Positions 1-7,484 of a DNA stretch of 16,067 bases are shown piece by piece. Made by a program: the position numbers and the translations under genes. This DNA is from Chromera velia. Taxonomy: Eukaryota > Sar > Chromeraceae. The notes under the pieces were generated by a model. The model did not search any database. It was not told the origin of the DNA and was given only the letters and a program-made list of their open reading frames with translations. How positions within the stretch are numbered: the first letter of the stretch is position 1; each line of letters starts with the position of its first letter. The stretch covers positions 65,724-81,790 of the forward strand of contig JAHBMJ010004375.1 in assembly GCA_018398765.1 (NCBI GenBank), written 5' to 3'.

Positions 1-488
1 TTTCTTGCCCTTCACTTTCTTGTTGCACAATGTCCATTTTCTGTGCTTGGCTGCCCCTCCCCTGTCGCTTTCTTGCCCTTCACTTCTTCGTTGCACAATG
101 TCAATTTTCTGTAATTGGCTGCCCCTCCCGTGTCGCTTTCTTGCCCTTCACTTTCTTGTTGCACAATGTCTATTTTCTGTGCGTGGCTGCCCCTCCCGTG
201 TCGTTTTCTTGCCCTTCACTTTCTTGTTGCACAATGTCCATTTTCTGTGCGTGGCTGCCCCTCCCGTGTCGTTTTCTTGCCCTTCACTTTCTTGTTGCAC
301 AATGTCCATTTTCTGTGCTTGGCTGCCCCTCCCCTGTCGCTTTCTTGCCCTTCACTTCTTCGTTGCACAATGTCCATTTTCTGTAATTGGCTGCCCCTCC
401 CGTGTCGCTTTCTTGCCCTTCACTTTCTTGTTGCACAATGTCCATTTTCTGTGCTTGGCTGCCCCTCCCGCGTCGTTTTCTTGCCCTA
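1..488. repeat. 68-bp tandem repeat array (about 7 copies) with higher-order period
   Basis: The start of the conserved TTGCCCTTCAC block recurs at 5, 73, 141, 209, 277, 345, 413 and (broken) 481, an exact 68-bp period. Variant bases group the units: the unit at 5 resembles that at 277 and the unit at 73 resembles that at 345 (both carry CTTCTTCG and GTAATTGG). This indicates a four-unit, 272-bp higher-order repeat. The array ends at 481-488, where TTGCCCT runs into unique sequence. Because 68 is not a multiple of 3, the same peptide appears in all three plus frames, so the long plus-strand reading frames here are an artefact of the repeat. If the Rieske gene continues leftward, the array lies in its second intron. 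Confidence 0.97.
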
Positions 489-707
489 TCGACTCGGTCG
501 GAGAAAGAGTGAAAAATCGGATCATACGCAGTGGGATGACAAGGCAGTGGATGGGATCAATGAGAATGCGTGAACGGGTTGGCATCTGGCCAGATAATGT
601 ATTCGAAATGAGGCTTTTGAATCGGAAGCTTAGTATCATTTCCCCCCCTGACAATTTCGATTCTCTTTCCTGCCTTGTTGCCTTGCTGGCTGGCTGAGGA
701 GACTTAC
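489..707 (-). other. Start of the second Rieske-gene intron; no exon recognised
   Basis: This stretch runs from the GTAAGT donor at 707-702 to the edge of the 68-bp array. I looked on the minus strand for the continuation of the oxygenase (the expected D-x2-H-x4-H iron site and flanks) and found none. A short frame reading IIWPDA at 598-581 echoes the end of exon 2 but hits a stop seven codons later. The stretch is best read as intron, which would then also contain the tandem repeat and run past the left edge. Confidence 0.6.
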
Positions 708-1465
708 GCGTCCGGCCAAATAAAGAGCATTCCCAAGTGGCGGCGTAGCGGTACAGGGGAAGCACAGGCTCTGGGGCTCTTCAGGGCGGTGGCGGCAACG
801 GCTTCGGACGCCTGAGGAATCCTCGCGCAGGAGCCATCCGATGCAAACTCCCATCCTGAAAGAGCAAGGACAAGAAAAGAAGAAAGAAAAGAAAATTGCG
901 GGCATATGCTGATCTACTGTTGATCTCCGAAGCTACACTGACGAGCGTCAAAGGTGGGAGAACAGAAGCATATGGGAAGACGACAGGCGAACTTGCACGG
1001 CTCCCGTATGTAGTCCTGAGAAGAGGGTGGGAAGCAAGTAAAGGGAGAAAAGAAGCGGCCCCACTCACCATGGTATGTACACATCAAGGTTCCGCTCTCA
1101 TCTATACGGCCTTCACTAAGAGGAGCAAGACGGTGTGGGCAGGCGTCTTTGAAGCACAGCCACTCCCCAGAGACGGGCTGCCTCCATACGACGTAGGGCT
1201 CATTCAAAACGGTTACTTGGTGAGGAAGATTGGGGTCCAACTCTGTCTCTATTGCCACCGGGTACCAGTTTCGTTTCCATTGGAAGGGGCGGTGCGTGTG
1301 TGGGAGCTCGGGAGTGGTCTCAACCAATGTTTCGTCTGCCGTCTCCTTTTTCAAGTTCGAGAACAAAGTCCCATGAAGCGTTCGGGGACGGACAGAAAGC
1401 AAAAAGGTTTCTCCCCGGAGAAAAGAAATCAGGAAAAAAAGTACAGTGATGGTTCTATGCTTCAT
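708..1465 (-). CDS. Rieske [2Fe-2S] oxygenase, pheophorbide a oxygenase-like, first two exons (3'-partial)
   Basis: Exon 1 is 1465-1069 and exon 2 is 855-708. The intron (1068-856) has donor GTGAGT and acceptor TTTCAG and splits Gly133. A further donor GTAAGT follows at 707-702, so the gene continues beyond the window. Start: the ATG at 1465 is the first Met of this frame. Residues 5-16 are a hydrophobic signal-peptide core, followed by a basic Ser/Arg/Thr stretch to about residue 40. That resembles the bipartite leader of complex-plastid proteins, so plastid location is inferred. The Rieske cluster ligands are C109-P-H111 and C129-x2-H132, inside CPHRLAPLSEGR and YHGWEF. Next come RIPQA, KSPRACA and FIWPD, as in PAO/ACD1, TIC55 and chlorophyllide a oxygenase relatives. 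PAO opens the pheophorbide a ring in chlorophyll breakdown; the exact substrate here is not decidable. The mononuclear-iron domain and C-terminus are not visible. The gene is divergent from PEPCK. Confidence 0.88.
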
Positions 1466-2099
1466 CCCACGCAAAGAGGAGAGGAACCGAAATCGATATA
1501 TGTCAAAACTCGCTTCTCACCAAACCCAATTGGTGGTTCATTTTCAGTCTCCTTCTCTCCAGTGTCCGGGAGTTTGAGAGGATCGATGGTCGACAAGCAG
1601 CAAGCCCCTCTACTGCTTTGCGTACAATGGAGATGCCTCCACATGGACGCATTGGACGGCGTTCATGCAGTCCGTCGTAAGCAGCGCTCAGAGAGCGTAC
1701 GTCAGAGAGAATCTGAATCTGTTTGAGACGGCGCGGCGTCTCCTAGGAAAGTAGCTCGGCCATCTCGGTCACTGCATACGCGGGCCCGAAAGGCATTTGC
1801 TGCGCAAAAAAAAAAAAAAATTAAAAGTCGATCGCTGAGCAGATCGAGTCACTCCGTAACTCGTGTCGACGCATATGCGCGCGCGCGCACGATGACGTCA
1901 GACACCGATACCGAAGAGTCTGTGTGCTTTGCAGACTGAATTAGATACATTCTTGTTTCTTCGGGAGACAAACCCACCAGCTGTAACCTCTGATCGGTTG
2001 ATTTTCTGCAAGGAGTGGCTCAGGAACGACATTTGAAACGTTGCGGTGGCTTGCAGTCAGAAGAACAGTCGAAAACAAGGGAGAAAGTTCAAGCGAAAG
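1466..2099. promoter_or_regulatory. Shared upstream region between divergent Rieske and PEPCK genes
   Basis: This 634-bp stretch separates two start codons that point away from each other, so it must hold both promoters and 5' UTRs. No convincing coding frame is present. Visible landmarks are a hairpin with arms GAGACG (1725-1730) and CGTCTC (1737-1742), a 15-A run at 1806-1820, an alternating purine-pyrimidine GCGCGCGCGCGC tract near 1877-1888, and the palindrome TGACGTCA at 1893-1900. I see no TATA box at a sensible distance. A CAG at about 2055 could be a 5'-UTR splice acceptor, but this cannot be settled from sequence alone. Confidence 0.6.
1893..1900. promoter_or_regulatory. Perfect CRE-type palindrome TGACGTCA
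   Basis: An exact eight-base palindrome sits about 200 bp upstream of the PEPCK start and 430 bp upstream of the Rieske start. TGACGTCA is the consensus site of CREB/ATF and related bZIP factors, and CRE elements control PEPCK genes in animals. Whether any bZIP protein binds it here is inference; an eight-base site could occur by chance. Confidence 0.35.
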
Positions 2100-5000
2100 A
2101 TGGAGCGAAAGAATTCGTTCAAGGTTCGCGCCTCTCCGAAGGCGAAGGCCGTCTTGTCGGGGAAGAAGACCGAGGGCGCGGTACAGTTTCTTGAGATGTT
2201 GAAGAAACAGATTGACATGAACCTGGCACATGCCAAGCCGGGTGAGTGCATGATGACACGTCGGGAGATGTTCGCGTTCTCCCAGTTCGAGAATGAGCAA
2301 GCGTTTGAGTGGGCAATTCAATCGCATGGCATCACGGTCAAGCAGCTCTTCCACAACGCCCCCGCCGGTGAACTTTACGAGGAGGCCATCAAGAATGAGG
2401 CCGGGTCGTACATCTCTGCAGCGGGAGCGTTGATGGTGTCCTCCGGGCAGAAGACCGGACGGTCCCCCCAGGACAAGCGAATTGTGGATGAACCAACGTC
2501 GAGAGACGACGTCTGGTGGGGCAAAGTGAACATGAAACTGGACGAGGACTCATTCATGGCCAATCGGGAACGTGCGATTGATTTCCTCAACACCCAAGAA
2601 AGACTTTTTGTCGTTGACGGTACGTCGCCTTTCTCTCTCTTTGTGTGTCTCTCTCTCCACCTTTCATCACCCCTTGAGTAAAGGAAGGCGCGGAGACGGG
2701 GAAGAAACATCTCTCTTCCCACTGACTCGTACCAGTGTGAATGCTTTTGAGGGTTCGCACCTGTCTCCTGTCTCTTGTGTATTTTCAGCTGTCGGACATT
2801 TTCTTCCTGTGACCATTCTTACCCTTCCGCTCCGCTCTCCGGCACCATGGCTTTTGCTGATCAACTTACAAGTTTGTTTGTGTGTGTATGGAGTGGTCAT
2901 ACAACATATACATGTATGGGCTCGTGTATCTGGGTGCAGGAATGAAATCTGCCTTCTCCATCCCTGTCTGCATGCAGCCTTCGCCGGATGGGATCCTGAA
3001 TACCGTGTGAGAGTTCGGGTGATCACCTCGCGAGCCTACCACGCTCTGTTCATGCAGAACATGCTGGTGATGCCCACCGAGGAGGAGATGGCGGACTTCC
3101 ACCCGGATTTCATCATCTACAACGCTGGGTGCTTCCCTGCGAACAGATACATCAAGGGCATCACCTCACAGACCTCCGTGATGCTACACTTCGGAAGGGG
3201 GGAGATGGTCATCCTCGGCACTCAGTACGCAGGGGAAATGAAGAAGGGAATCTTCACGGTCGGTCGGCCCGTGCATGGGCCGGGCCATGGGATGAAAGGA
3301 AGGAACCCTCGGCTCTCCGCTCTCCTCGCTCCCTTCCTTTCTGTCTATCTGATCTCTTTTTTTCTCTTCCTTTTGTCTTGAGTGGAAACAGCAGAAGATT
3401 AACGTGCAAACCCAGTGATCATGTGAAAGTCGTATGTCGGGAGGTGGAGAGGCAAGGGGCGCACAAAACTCACCTTTCGTGCCCCTTGCCCACGTTGTTT
3501 GATTGTTGTTCTGTTCTTTTGTCTTTGTTCTTTCTTTTTTTCTTGTTGTCTATTGTGTACATGAAGAAAAGAAGGGAAAAGAAGAAACGTACAGTCTGTC
3601 TGTCTGTCTGTCTATTGTGTTCATGAAGAAAAGAAGGGAGAAGAAGAAACATACAGTCTGTCTTGTCTGTGCGTTTTGGCAATGAGTCAAGAGAAGGAAA
3701 GGAACTTGTGCTCTGCCTGTTGGTGTTTCTTTCCATCTACCTATCTAATCGGGGCAATTGGTGGTGTTTGTTTGCTTGGGGAGTGAGGGGATGTGCCCGT
3801 CTGTCATTCAGGGGGAGAGAGAGAGAGAAAAAAAAAAAAAGAGAGAGAGAGAGTGCGTGCGTGTGTGCAGGTGATGATGCACCTGATGCCCCGCATGGGC
3901 CACCTCCCACTCCACTCGTCCTGCAACGTCGGGGACAAAGGTGACGTCTCTCTGTTCTTCGGACTGTCCGGCACCGGGAAGACCACTCTCTCTGCGGATC
4001 CCCACAGGTCGGTGGGTAGGTAGGTCTGTCGGTGGTTGGGTGCTTGGGTGGGTTTGTTTTTGTTGATTTGTCTTTTTTGAGTGGATGAGAGAGACTTTCT
4101 GTCTCCTTCCTGTGCGCAGGCAGCTCTGTAGCTATCTGTCTGGCCCTGCAGACCCCCTTTTTGTTTGGAGTGTCTCCGTACAACGTCTTTTTGTGCATTT
4201 TTTGCCTCTAAGTGTGTAATTTCCATGGAAGTTTGTGATTCTGTCCGGACCTGTCGTCACTGTTTGTGTAAGTTTGCCGATGCGTGGTCGCATGACGTGA
4301 GCGTTTGACCGGTAGAAATAAATGATGAACGGCGTATTCGATTGAAAGCAAACGGGTTCATGCTCGTGTCAATGGAAAGGCAGCATTTACTTTGAGAGTC
4401 AAATTGATTTCCTCTCTCTCGGCCTGCTGCCAGGCATCTGATTGGGGACGACGAACATGTGTGGACGGACAAGGGGATCTTCAACATCGAAGGCGGTAGG
4501 TAGTAGGTGAGACAGACGTGTTGTGTGTGTGTGTGTGTGTGTGTGAGCGTGTGTGTGCGTGTGTGTGTGTCTGTGTGTGTCTTTGCATGATTTCATCTGA
4601 CTGGTTTTTTCTTTCTGTCTTTCCTCATCTGAAGGAACTCTGGTGCATGATACAGCAAGAGAGACTGGAGATTGGCTGGTGGGGACGAGATCGATCAACA
4701 TCCCCACGACCTGTTGTCCCATGCTTATGTACTTTGCATGTGTATTGTCTGTCTGTCTGCCTGCCTGCCTGTCTGTCTGTCTGTCTGTCTGTCTGTGAAT
4801 TACTCTCACCTTTCGGGCCCCCTGCCCACTTTGTCTGAGTTGTCGTGATGTTCTTTTGTCTTTGTTGCTTTCTTTCTTTTTGTCTATTGTGTTCATGAAG
4901 AAAAGAAGGGAGAAGAAGAAACATATGGTCTGTCTGTCTGCAGGATGTTATGCGAAATGCGTGAATCTCTCTCGAGAGAAGGAGCCGGAGATTTATGACG

Positions 5001-6787
5001 CGATCCGCTTCGGTGCCGTGTTGGAGAATGTGGTTTTTGATGCGTATGACAGGTCGGCAGATGGATGGATAGATGGATGGATGGGGTTACAAGGGAGGCA
5101 GTGATGCCGTTGAGAGGGTGGAGGTACGCAAGTATTTTGTTGCCTTCACACGTGTGAGCGAGATGGCCGGTCTGTCTGCCTGTGCTTGTTCGTCTCTCGA
5201 TCTGTCTGGAGGCAGATAGACGAAATTGCTAATGCAGAAGCGTGCCGGACAATTCTGCGTTTTCTGTTCTTTTTGCATTCCGTGTCTTTACCGCGCGCAT
5301 ACATGCAGAGAGCCTGATTATGAGGACACAGCCGTGACGGAAAATACCAGAGCTTCCTACCCCCTCAAGTTCATCCCCAACGCTCTGATCCCAGCAAAGG
5401 TCGACGACCACCCCACGAACATCATTCTTCTCACCTGCGATGCCTTCGGAGTCCTGCCGCCAATCTCCAAACTCACGCCAGAGCAGGTGCGTGCGGTGGT
5501 GTGGATGTTTCATGACTCTGTGACTGACTGACTGACTGACTGGCTGGCTGGCTGGCTGGCTGACTGACTGGCTGACTGACTGACTGGCTGGCTGACTGAC
5601 TGGCTGACTGACTGACTGACTGACTGACTGACTGGCTGGCTGACTGACTGACTGAGTGACTGACTGACTGACTGACTGACTGGCTGACTGACTGACTGAC
5701 TGACTGGCTGACTGACTGACTGACTGACTGACTGACTGGCTGACTGGCTGACTGACTGGCTGGCTGGCTGACTGACTGACTGACTGACTGGCTGGCTGGC
5801 TGACTGACTGAGTGACTGACTGACTGACTGACTGACTGACTGGCTGACTGGCTGACTGACTGACTGACTGACTGACTGACTGGCTGACTGATTGACTGAC
5901 TGACTGACTGAATGAATGAATGAATGAATGAATGAGTGAATGGGTTCGTGCGTGAATGAGTGGATAAGAGAGAGTGAGTGAGTGAATGCAGGAATGAATG
6001 AACGAGTGCGTCAGTGAGAGAGAGTGTACACAATCAAGGGCATGTTTGCGCGGGTAGTCTCGATGCGACTCTTCTGAAGCTTGGCCTTGGAATCGAATGA
6101 AGTCGACTGAAAAGAAAAGAACGGGCCTCTTTGTAGAAATTCTTTCTCTGTTGAATTCGTGTGACCGCAAGTGACCTCCCTCCCTCTCTCCCGTCTATTT
6201 GTATTTCTGTCTCCGTACCTTCTCTTCTGTTCAATTTTCTTTTCTGATTATGCTGTTTCTGCACAAATGCATGCATGCAGGTGATGTACCACTTTGTGTC
6301 GGGTTACACTGCTAAGGTTGCCGGGACCGAGCAGGGCATCACTGAGCCATCAGCGACCTTCTCTGCCTGTTTCGGGGCTCCGTTCCTGGTCAGGCACCCG
6401 ATGGTGTACGCGGAGATGCTGGCAACAAAGCTCAAGGACCACAGAGGGAACGCGTGGCTGATCAACACAGGCTGGGTGGGAGGGGCACACGGAAAGACCG
6501 GAAAACGCATTCCTCTCAAGTATACGCGTTTGATGATTGACGCAATTCACTCGGGCGCCGCGGCCAAGTGCGAGTACGAGACTATGCCGGTCTTCGGCCT
6601 CCACGTGCCGAAGCATCTCGAGGGGGTGCCAGATTCCCTCTTGATGCCTTCCCGTGCTTGGCCCAGTCAGGTCGAGTATCAGAACGCCCTGATGCGCCTT
6701 GCACAGTTGTTCAAGGAGAACTTCACCCAATACCAGGACAAGTGCCCGCCCGCAGTACAGGCTGTCGGCCCGGCAGTCGGAGGGTGA
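2100..6787 (+). CDS. pckA: Phosphoenolpyruvate carboxykinase (ATP), seven exons, complete
   Basis: The enzyme converts oxaloacetate and ATP to phosphoenolpyruvate, CO2 and ADP (gluconeogenesis, C4-acid decarboxylation). Exons: 2100-2619, 2978-3258, 3871-4007, 4434-4495, 4944-5052, 5309-5486 and 6281-6787. All junctions are GT-AG and in phase, giving 597 aa; the family is usually about 530-550, the excess being a basic N-terminal extension of roughly 60 residues. Start: the ATG at 2100 has A at -3 and G at +4 and is the first Met after an in-frame TGA at 2034. Motifs: TGRSP (R121), K262-K263 in GEMKKG, H282, P-loop GLSGTGKT at 298-305, the family signature LIGDDEHxWxDxGIxN at 315-330 with D318/D319, and R384 in ENTRASYP. 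All key catalytic residues are present. The extension has no clear signal peptide, so cytosol or mitochondrion are both possible. Donors are mostly GTNGGT or GTNCGT. Confidence 0.97.
2620..2977 (+). other. PEPCK intron 1
   Basis: 358 bp, phase 1, donor GTACGT and acceptor ATGCAG. Splicing changes the last codon of exon 1 from the read-through Gly to Ala, giving [13 protein letters not shown], as expected for the family. The interior is pyrimidine-rich near both ends, with no repeat of note and no coding content. Confidence 0.93.
3259..3870 (+). other. PEPCK intron 2, repeat-bearing
   Basis: 612 bp, phase 0, donor GTCGGT and acceptor GTGCAG. It contains a hairpin whose arms GGCAAGGGGC (3451-3460) and GCCCCTTGCC (3481-3490) are exact complements. 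It also holds two tandem copies of a roughly 60-bp motif (about 3546-3600 and 3608-3662) that recurs in intron 4, and an AG/A-rich tract at 3812-3853 just before the acceptor. Confidence 0.93.
3469..3665 (+). repeat. Intronic repeat element, copy in PEPCK intron 2
   Basis: A segment starting CTCACCTTTCG, then a cytosine-rich GCCCCTTGCCCAC, a T-rich TTCTTTTGTCTTTGTT stretch, and a purine core TCATGAAGAAAAGAAGGG followed by CTGT repeats. The same order of blocks appears in intron 4 (4805-4940). The purine core is present twice here, at about 3546-3600 and 3608-3662, separated by CTGT units. It is non-coding in both introns. Confidence 0.8.
4008..4433 (+). other. PEPCK intron 3
   Basis: 426 bp, phase 2, donor GTCGGT and acceptor TGCCAG. 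It interrupts the gene between the P-loop exon and the LIGDDEH signature (codon for R313). The first part is rich in GGT/GGG triplets; the rest is ordinary sequence with no coding content. Confidence 0.93.
4496..4943 (+). other. PEPCK intron 4, repeat-bearing
   Basis: 448 bp, phase 1, donor GTAGGT and acceptor CTGCAG. It holds a (GT)n tract at about 4521-4580, a (CTGT/CTGC)n tract at 4745-4796, and the second copy of the intronic element also seen in intron 2. The exon before it is only 62 bp. Confidence 0.93.
4805..4940 (+). repeat. Intronic repeat element, copy in PEPCK intron 4
   Basis: Matches the intron 2 element block by block: CTCACCTTTCG, cytosine-rich GCCCCCTGCCCAC, TTCTTTTGTCTTTGTT, then the purine core TCATGAAGAAAAGAAGGG and CTGT units that run into the acceptor. 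By eye the purine core differs from the downstream intron 2 copy at only a few bases over about 50. This points to a recent duplication or transposition between introns of one gene. Confidence 0.8.
5053..5308 (+). other. PEPCK intron 5
   Basis: 256 bp, phase 2, donor GTCGGC and acceptor ATGCAG. A GATG/GATA microsatellite lies at 5064-5085. No coding content. Confidence 0.92.
5487..6280 (+). other. PEPCK intron 6, with long tetranucleotide array
   Basis: 794 bp, phase 0, donor GTGCGT and acceptor ATGCAG. This is the longest intron of the gene; more than half of it is a CTGA/CTGG array followed by AATG repeats. The remaining 3' part (about 6030-6280) is ordinary pyrimidine-leaning intron sequence. 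Confidence 0.93.
5517..5938. repeat. (CTGA/CTGG)n tetranucleotide array with (AATG)n tail
   Basis: About 390 bp of four-base units, mostly CTGA with interspersed CTGG and a few variants (AGTG, ATTG), then about seven AATG units. Every minus-strand frame reads Ser-Val-Ser-Gln repeats because the 12-bp multiple of the unit has no stop. The long antisense reading frame over it (5229-6170) is therefore not evidence of a gene. Confidence 0.97.
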
Positions 6788-7131
6788 AAGGAAAGAAGTG
6801 AAGGAAGAGATGCAATGCGGAGAGGGTGAAGAAAGGAAGAGTGGGGTTGTGCATGTCTGTGTGCACGTTTTTCTTATGCTGCCTTCTTTTTTTTTCTTCT
6901 GTACGATGTCACGGCGTGCGCTGAAGTAGACAACCCATCCGGCAAGTCGGTCTGCTGGGAGCGTGCGAGGGTGTGCTTGCGTTTGCATTGAATCGCTGAT
7001 TCCGTGAGTGAGTGAGTGAGTGAGACTGCCTGCAAGAAGGGGGTGTGGGCAGTTGTCGCAAGCTCAAAAAGGACGGGAAAAAACTCAAAGGAAAAAACTT
7101 GGGGCGAGTTGAATGCTTGTCTGTCTATCTG

Positions 7132-7166
7132 GAGGTAGCCGCCCTGAGGGGGGAGGCAGCTACCTC
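7132..7166 (+). other. Hairpin-forming inverted repeat downstream of PEPCK
   Basis: Arms GAGGTAGC (7132-7139) and GCTACCTC (7159-7166) pair exactly. After one mismatch, GCC (7141-7143) pairs with GGC (7155-7157), leaving an 11-base loop. It lies about 345 bp after the PEPCK stop. It could be a 3'-UTR structure or chance; function unknown. Confidence 0.5.
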
Positions 7167-7451
7167 AAGGTAAGACTGCGATCGGCCGAACGAGCGTGGG
7201 TGGACACGCGTTGGAGTTAGAATTGAAAAGGAAGAGGGTTTGGCAGAAAAGGGAGGAAGAATGTCGTTAGGTGATGGGTGTGGTTACTTCGTAAGCGGAA
7301 AGGCCACGCGAGCTTTTCGGTCCAGGACACTATGTAGGAAGTCAGTCAGTCACCTGCAACAAGGGGGAGAGGGGGAGACGAAAGAAAGTTTTTTTAAACC
7401 TCGAGGGCCGCAGATCCTGCAAGCCCCCCTGCCTCTCTCACAATACTCTTG

Positions 7452-7484
<33 letters not shown>

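Noticed and set aside
1-488. CRISPR array
   Set aside because: The 68-bp units are contiguous and nearly identical throughout, without unique spacers, and the setting is eukaryotic.
581-598. Minus-strand IIWPDA echo of the FIWPD end of Rieske exon 2
   Set aside because: Only six codons match, a stop follows after seven more codons, and the upstream sequence in that frame shows no related residues. Probably chance.
5-697. Long plus-strand open frames (three of them) over the left end
   Set aside because: They are translations of the 68-bp repeat, which cycles the same peptide through all three frames because 68 is not divisible by 3. No start context, domain or splice logic supports coding.
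896-1726. 276-codon plus-strand open frame opposite the Rieske exons
   Set aside because: The minus strand carries clear Rieske motifs with proper splice sites. The plus frame has no recognisable domain and no ATG-based start of its own at the listed position.
2046-2099. Upstream start of PEPCK at a GTG codon (18 extra residues)
   Set aside because: Nuclear genes rarely start at GTG, and the ATG at 2100 has a good context. The region 2046-2099 is better read as 5' UTR.
5229-6170. 313-codon antisense frame rich in Ser-Val-Ser-Gln
   Set aside because: It is produced by the CTGA/CTGG array in PEPCK intron 6, which is stop-free in every minus frame.
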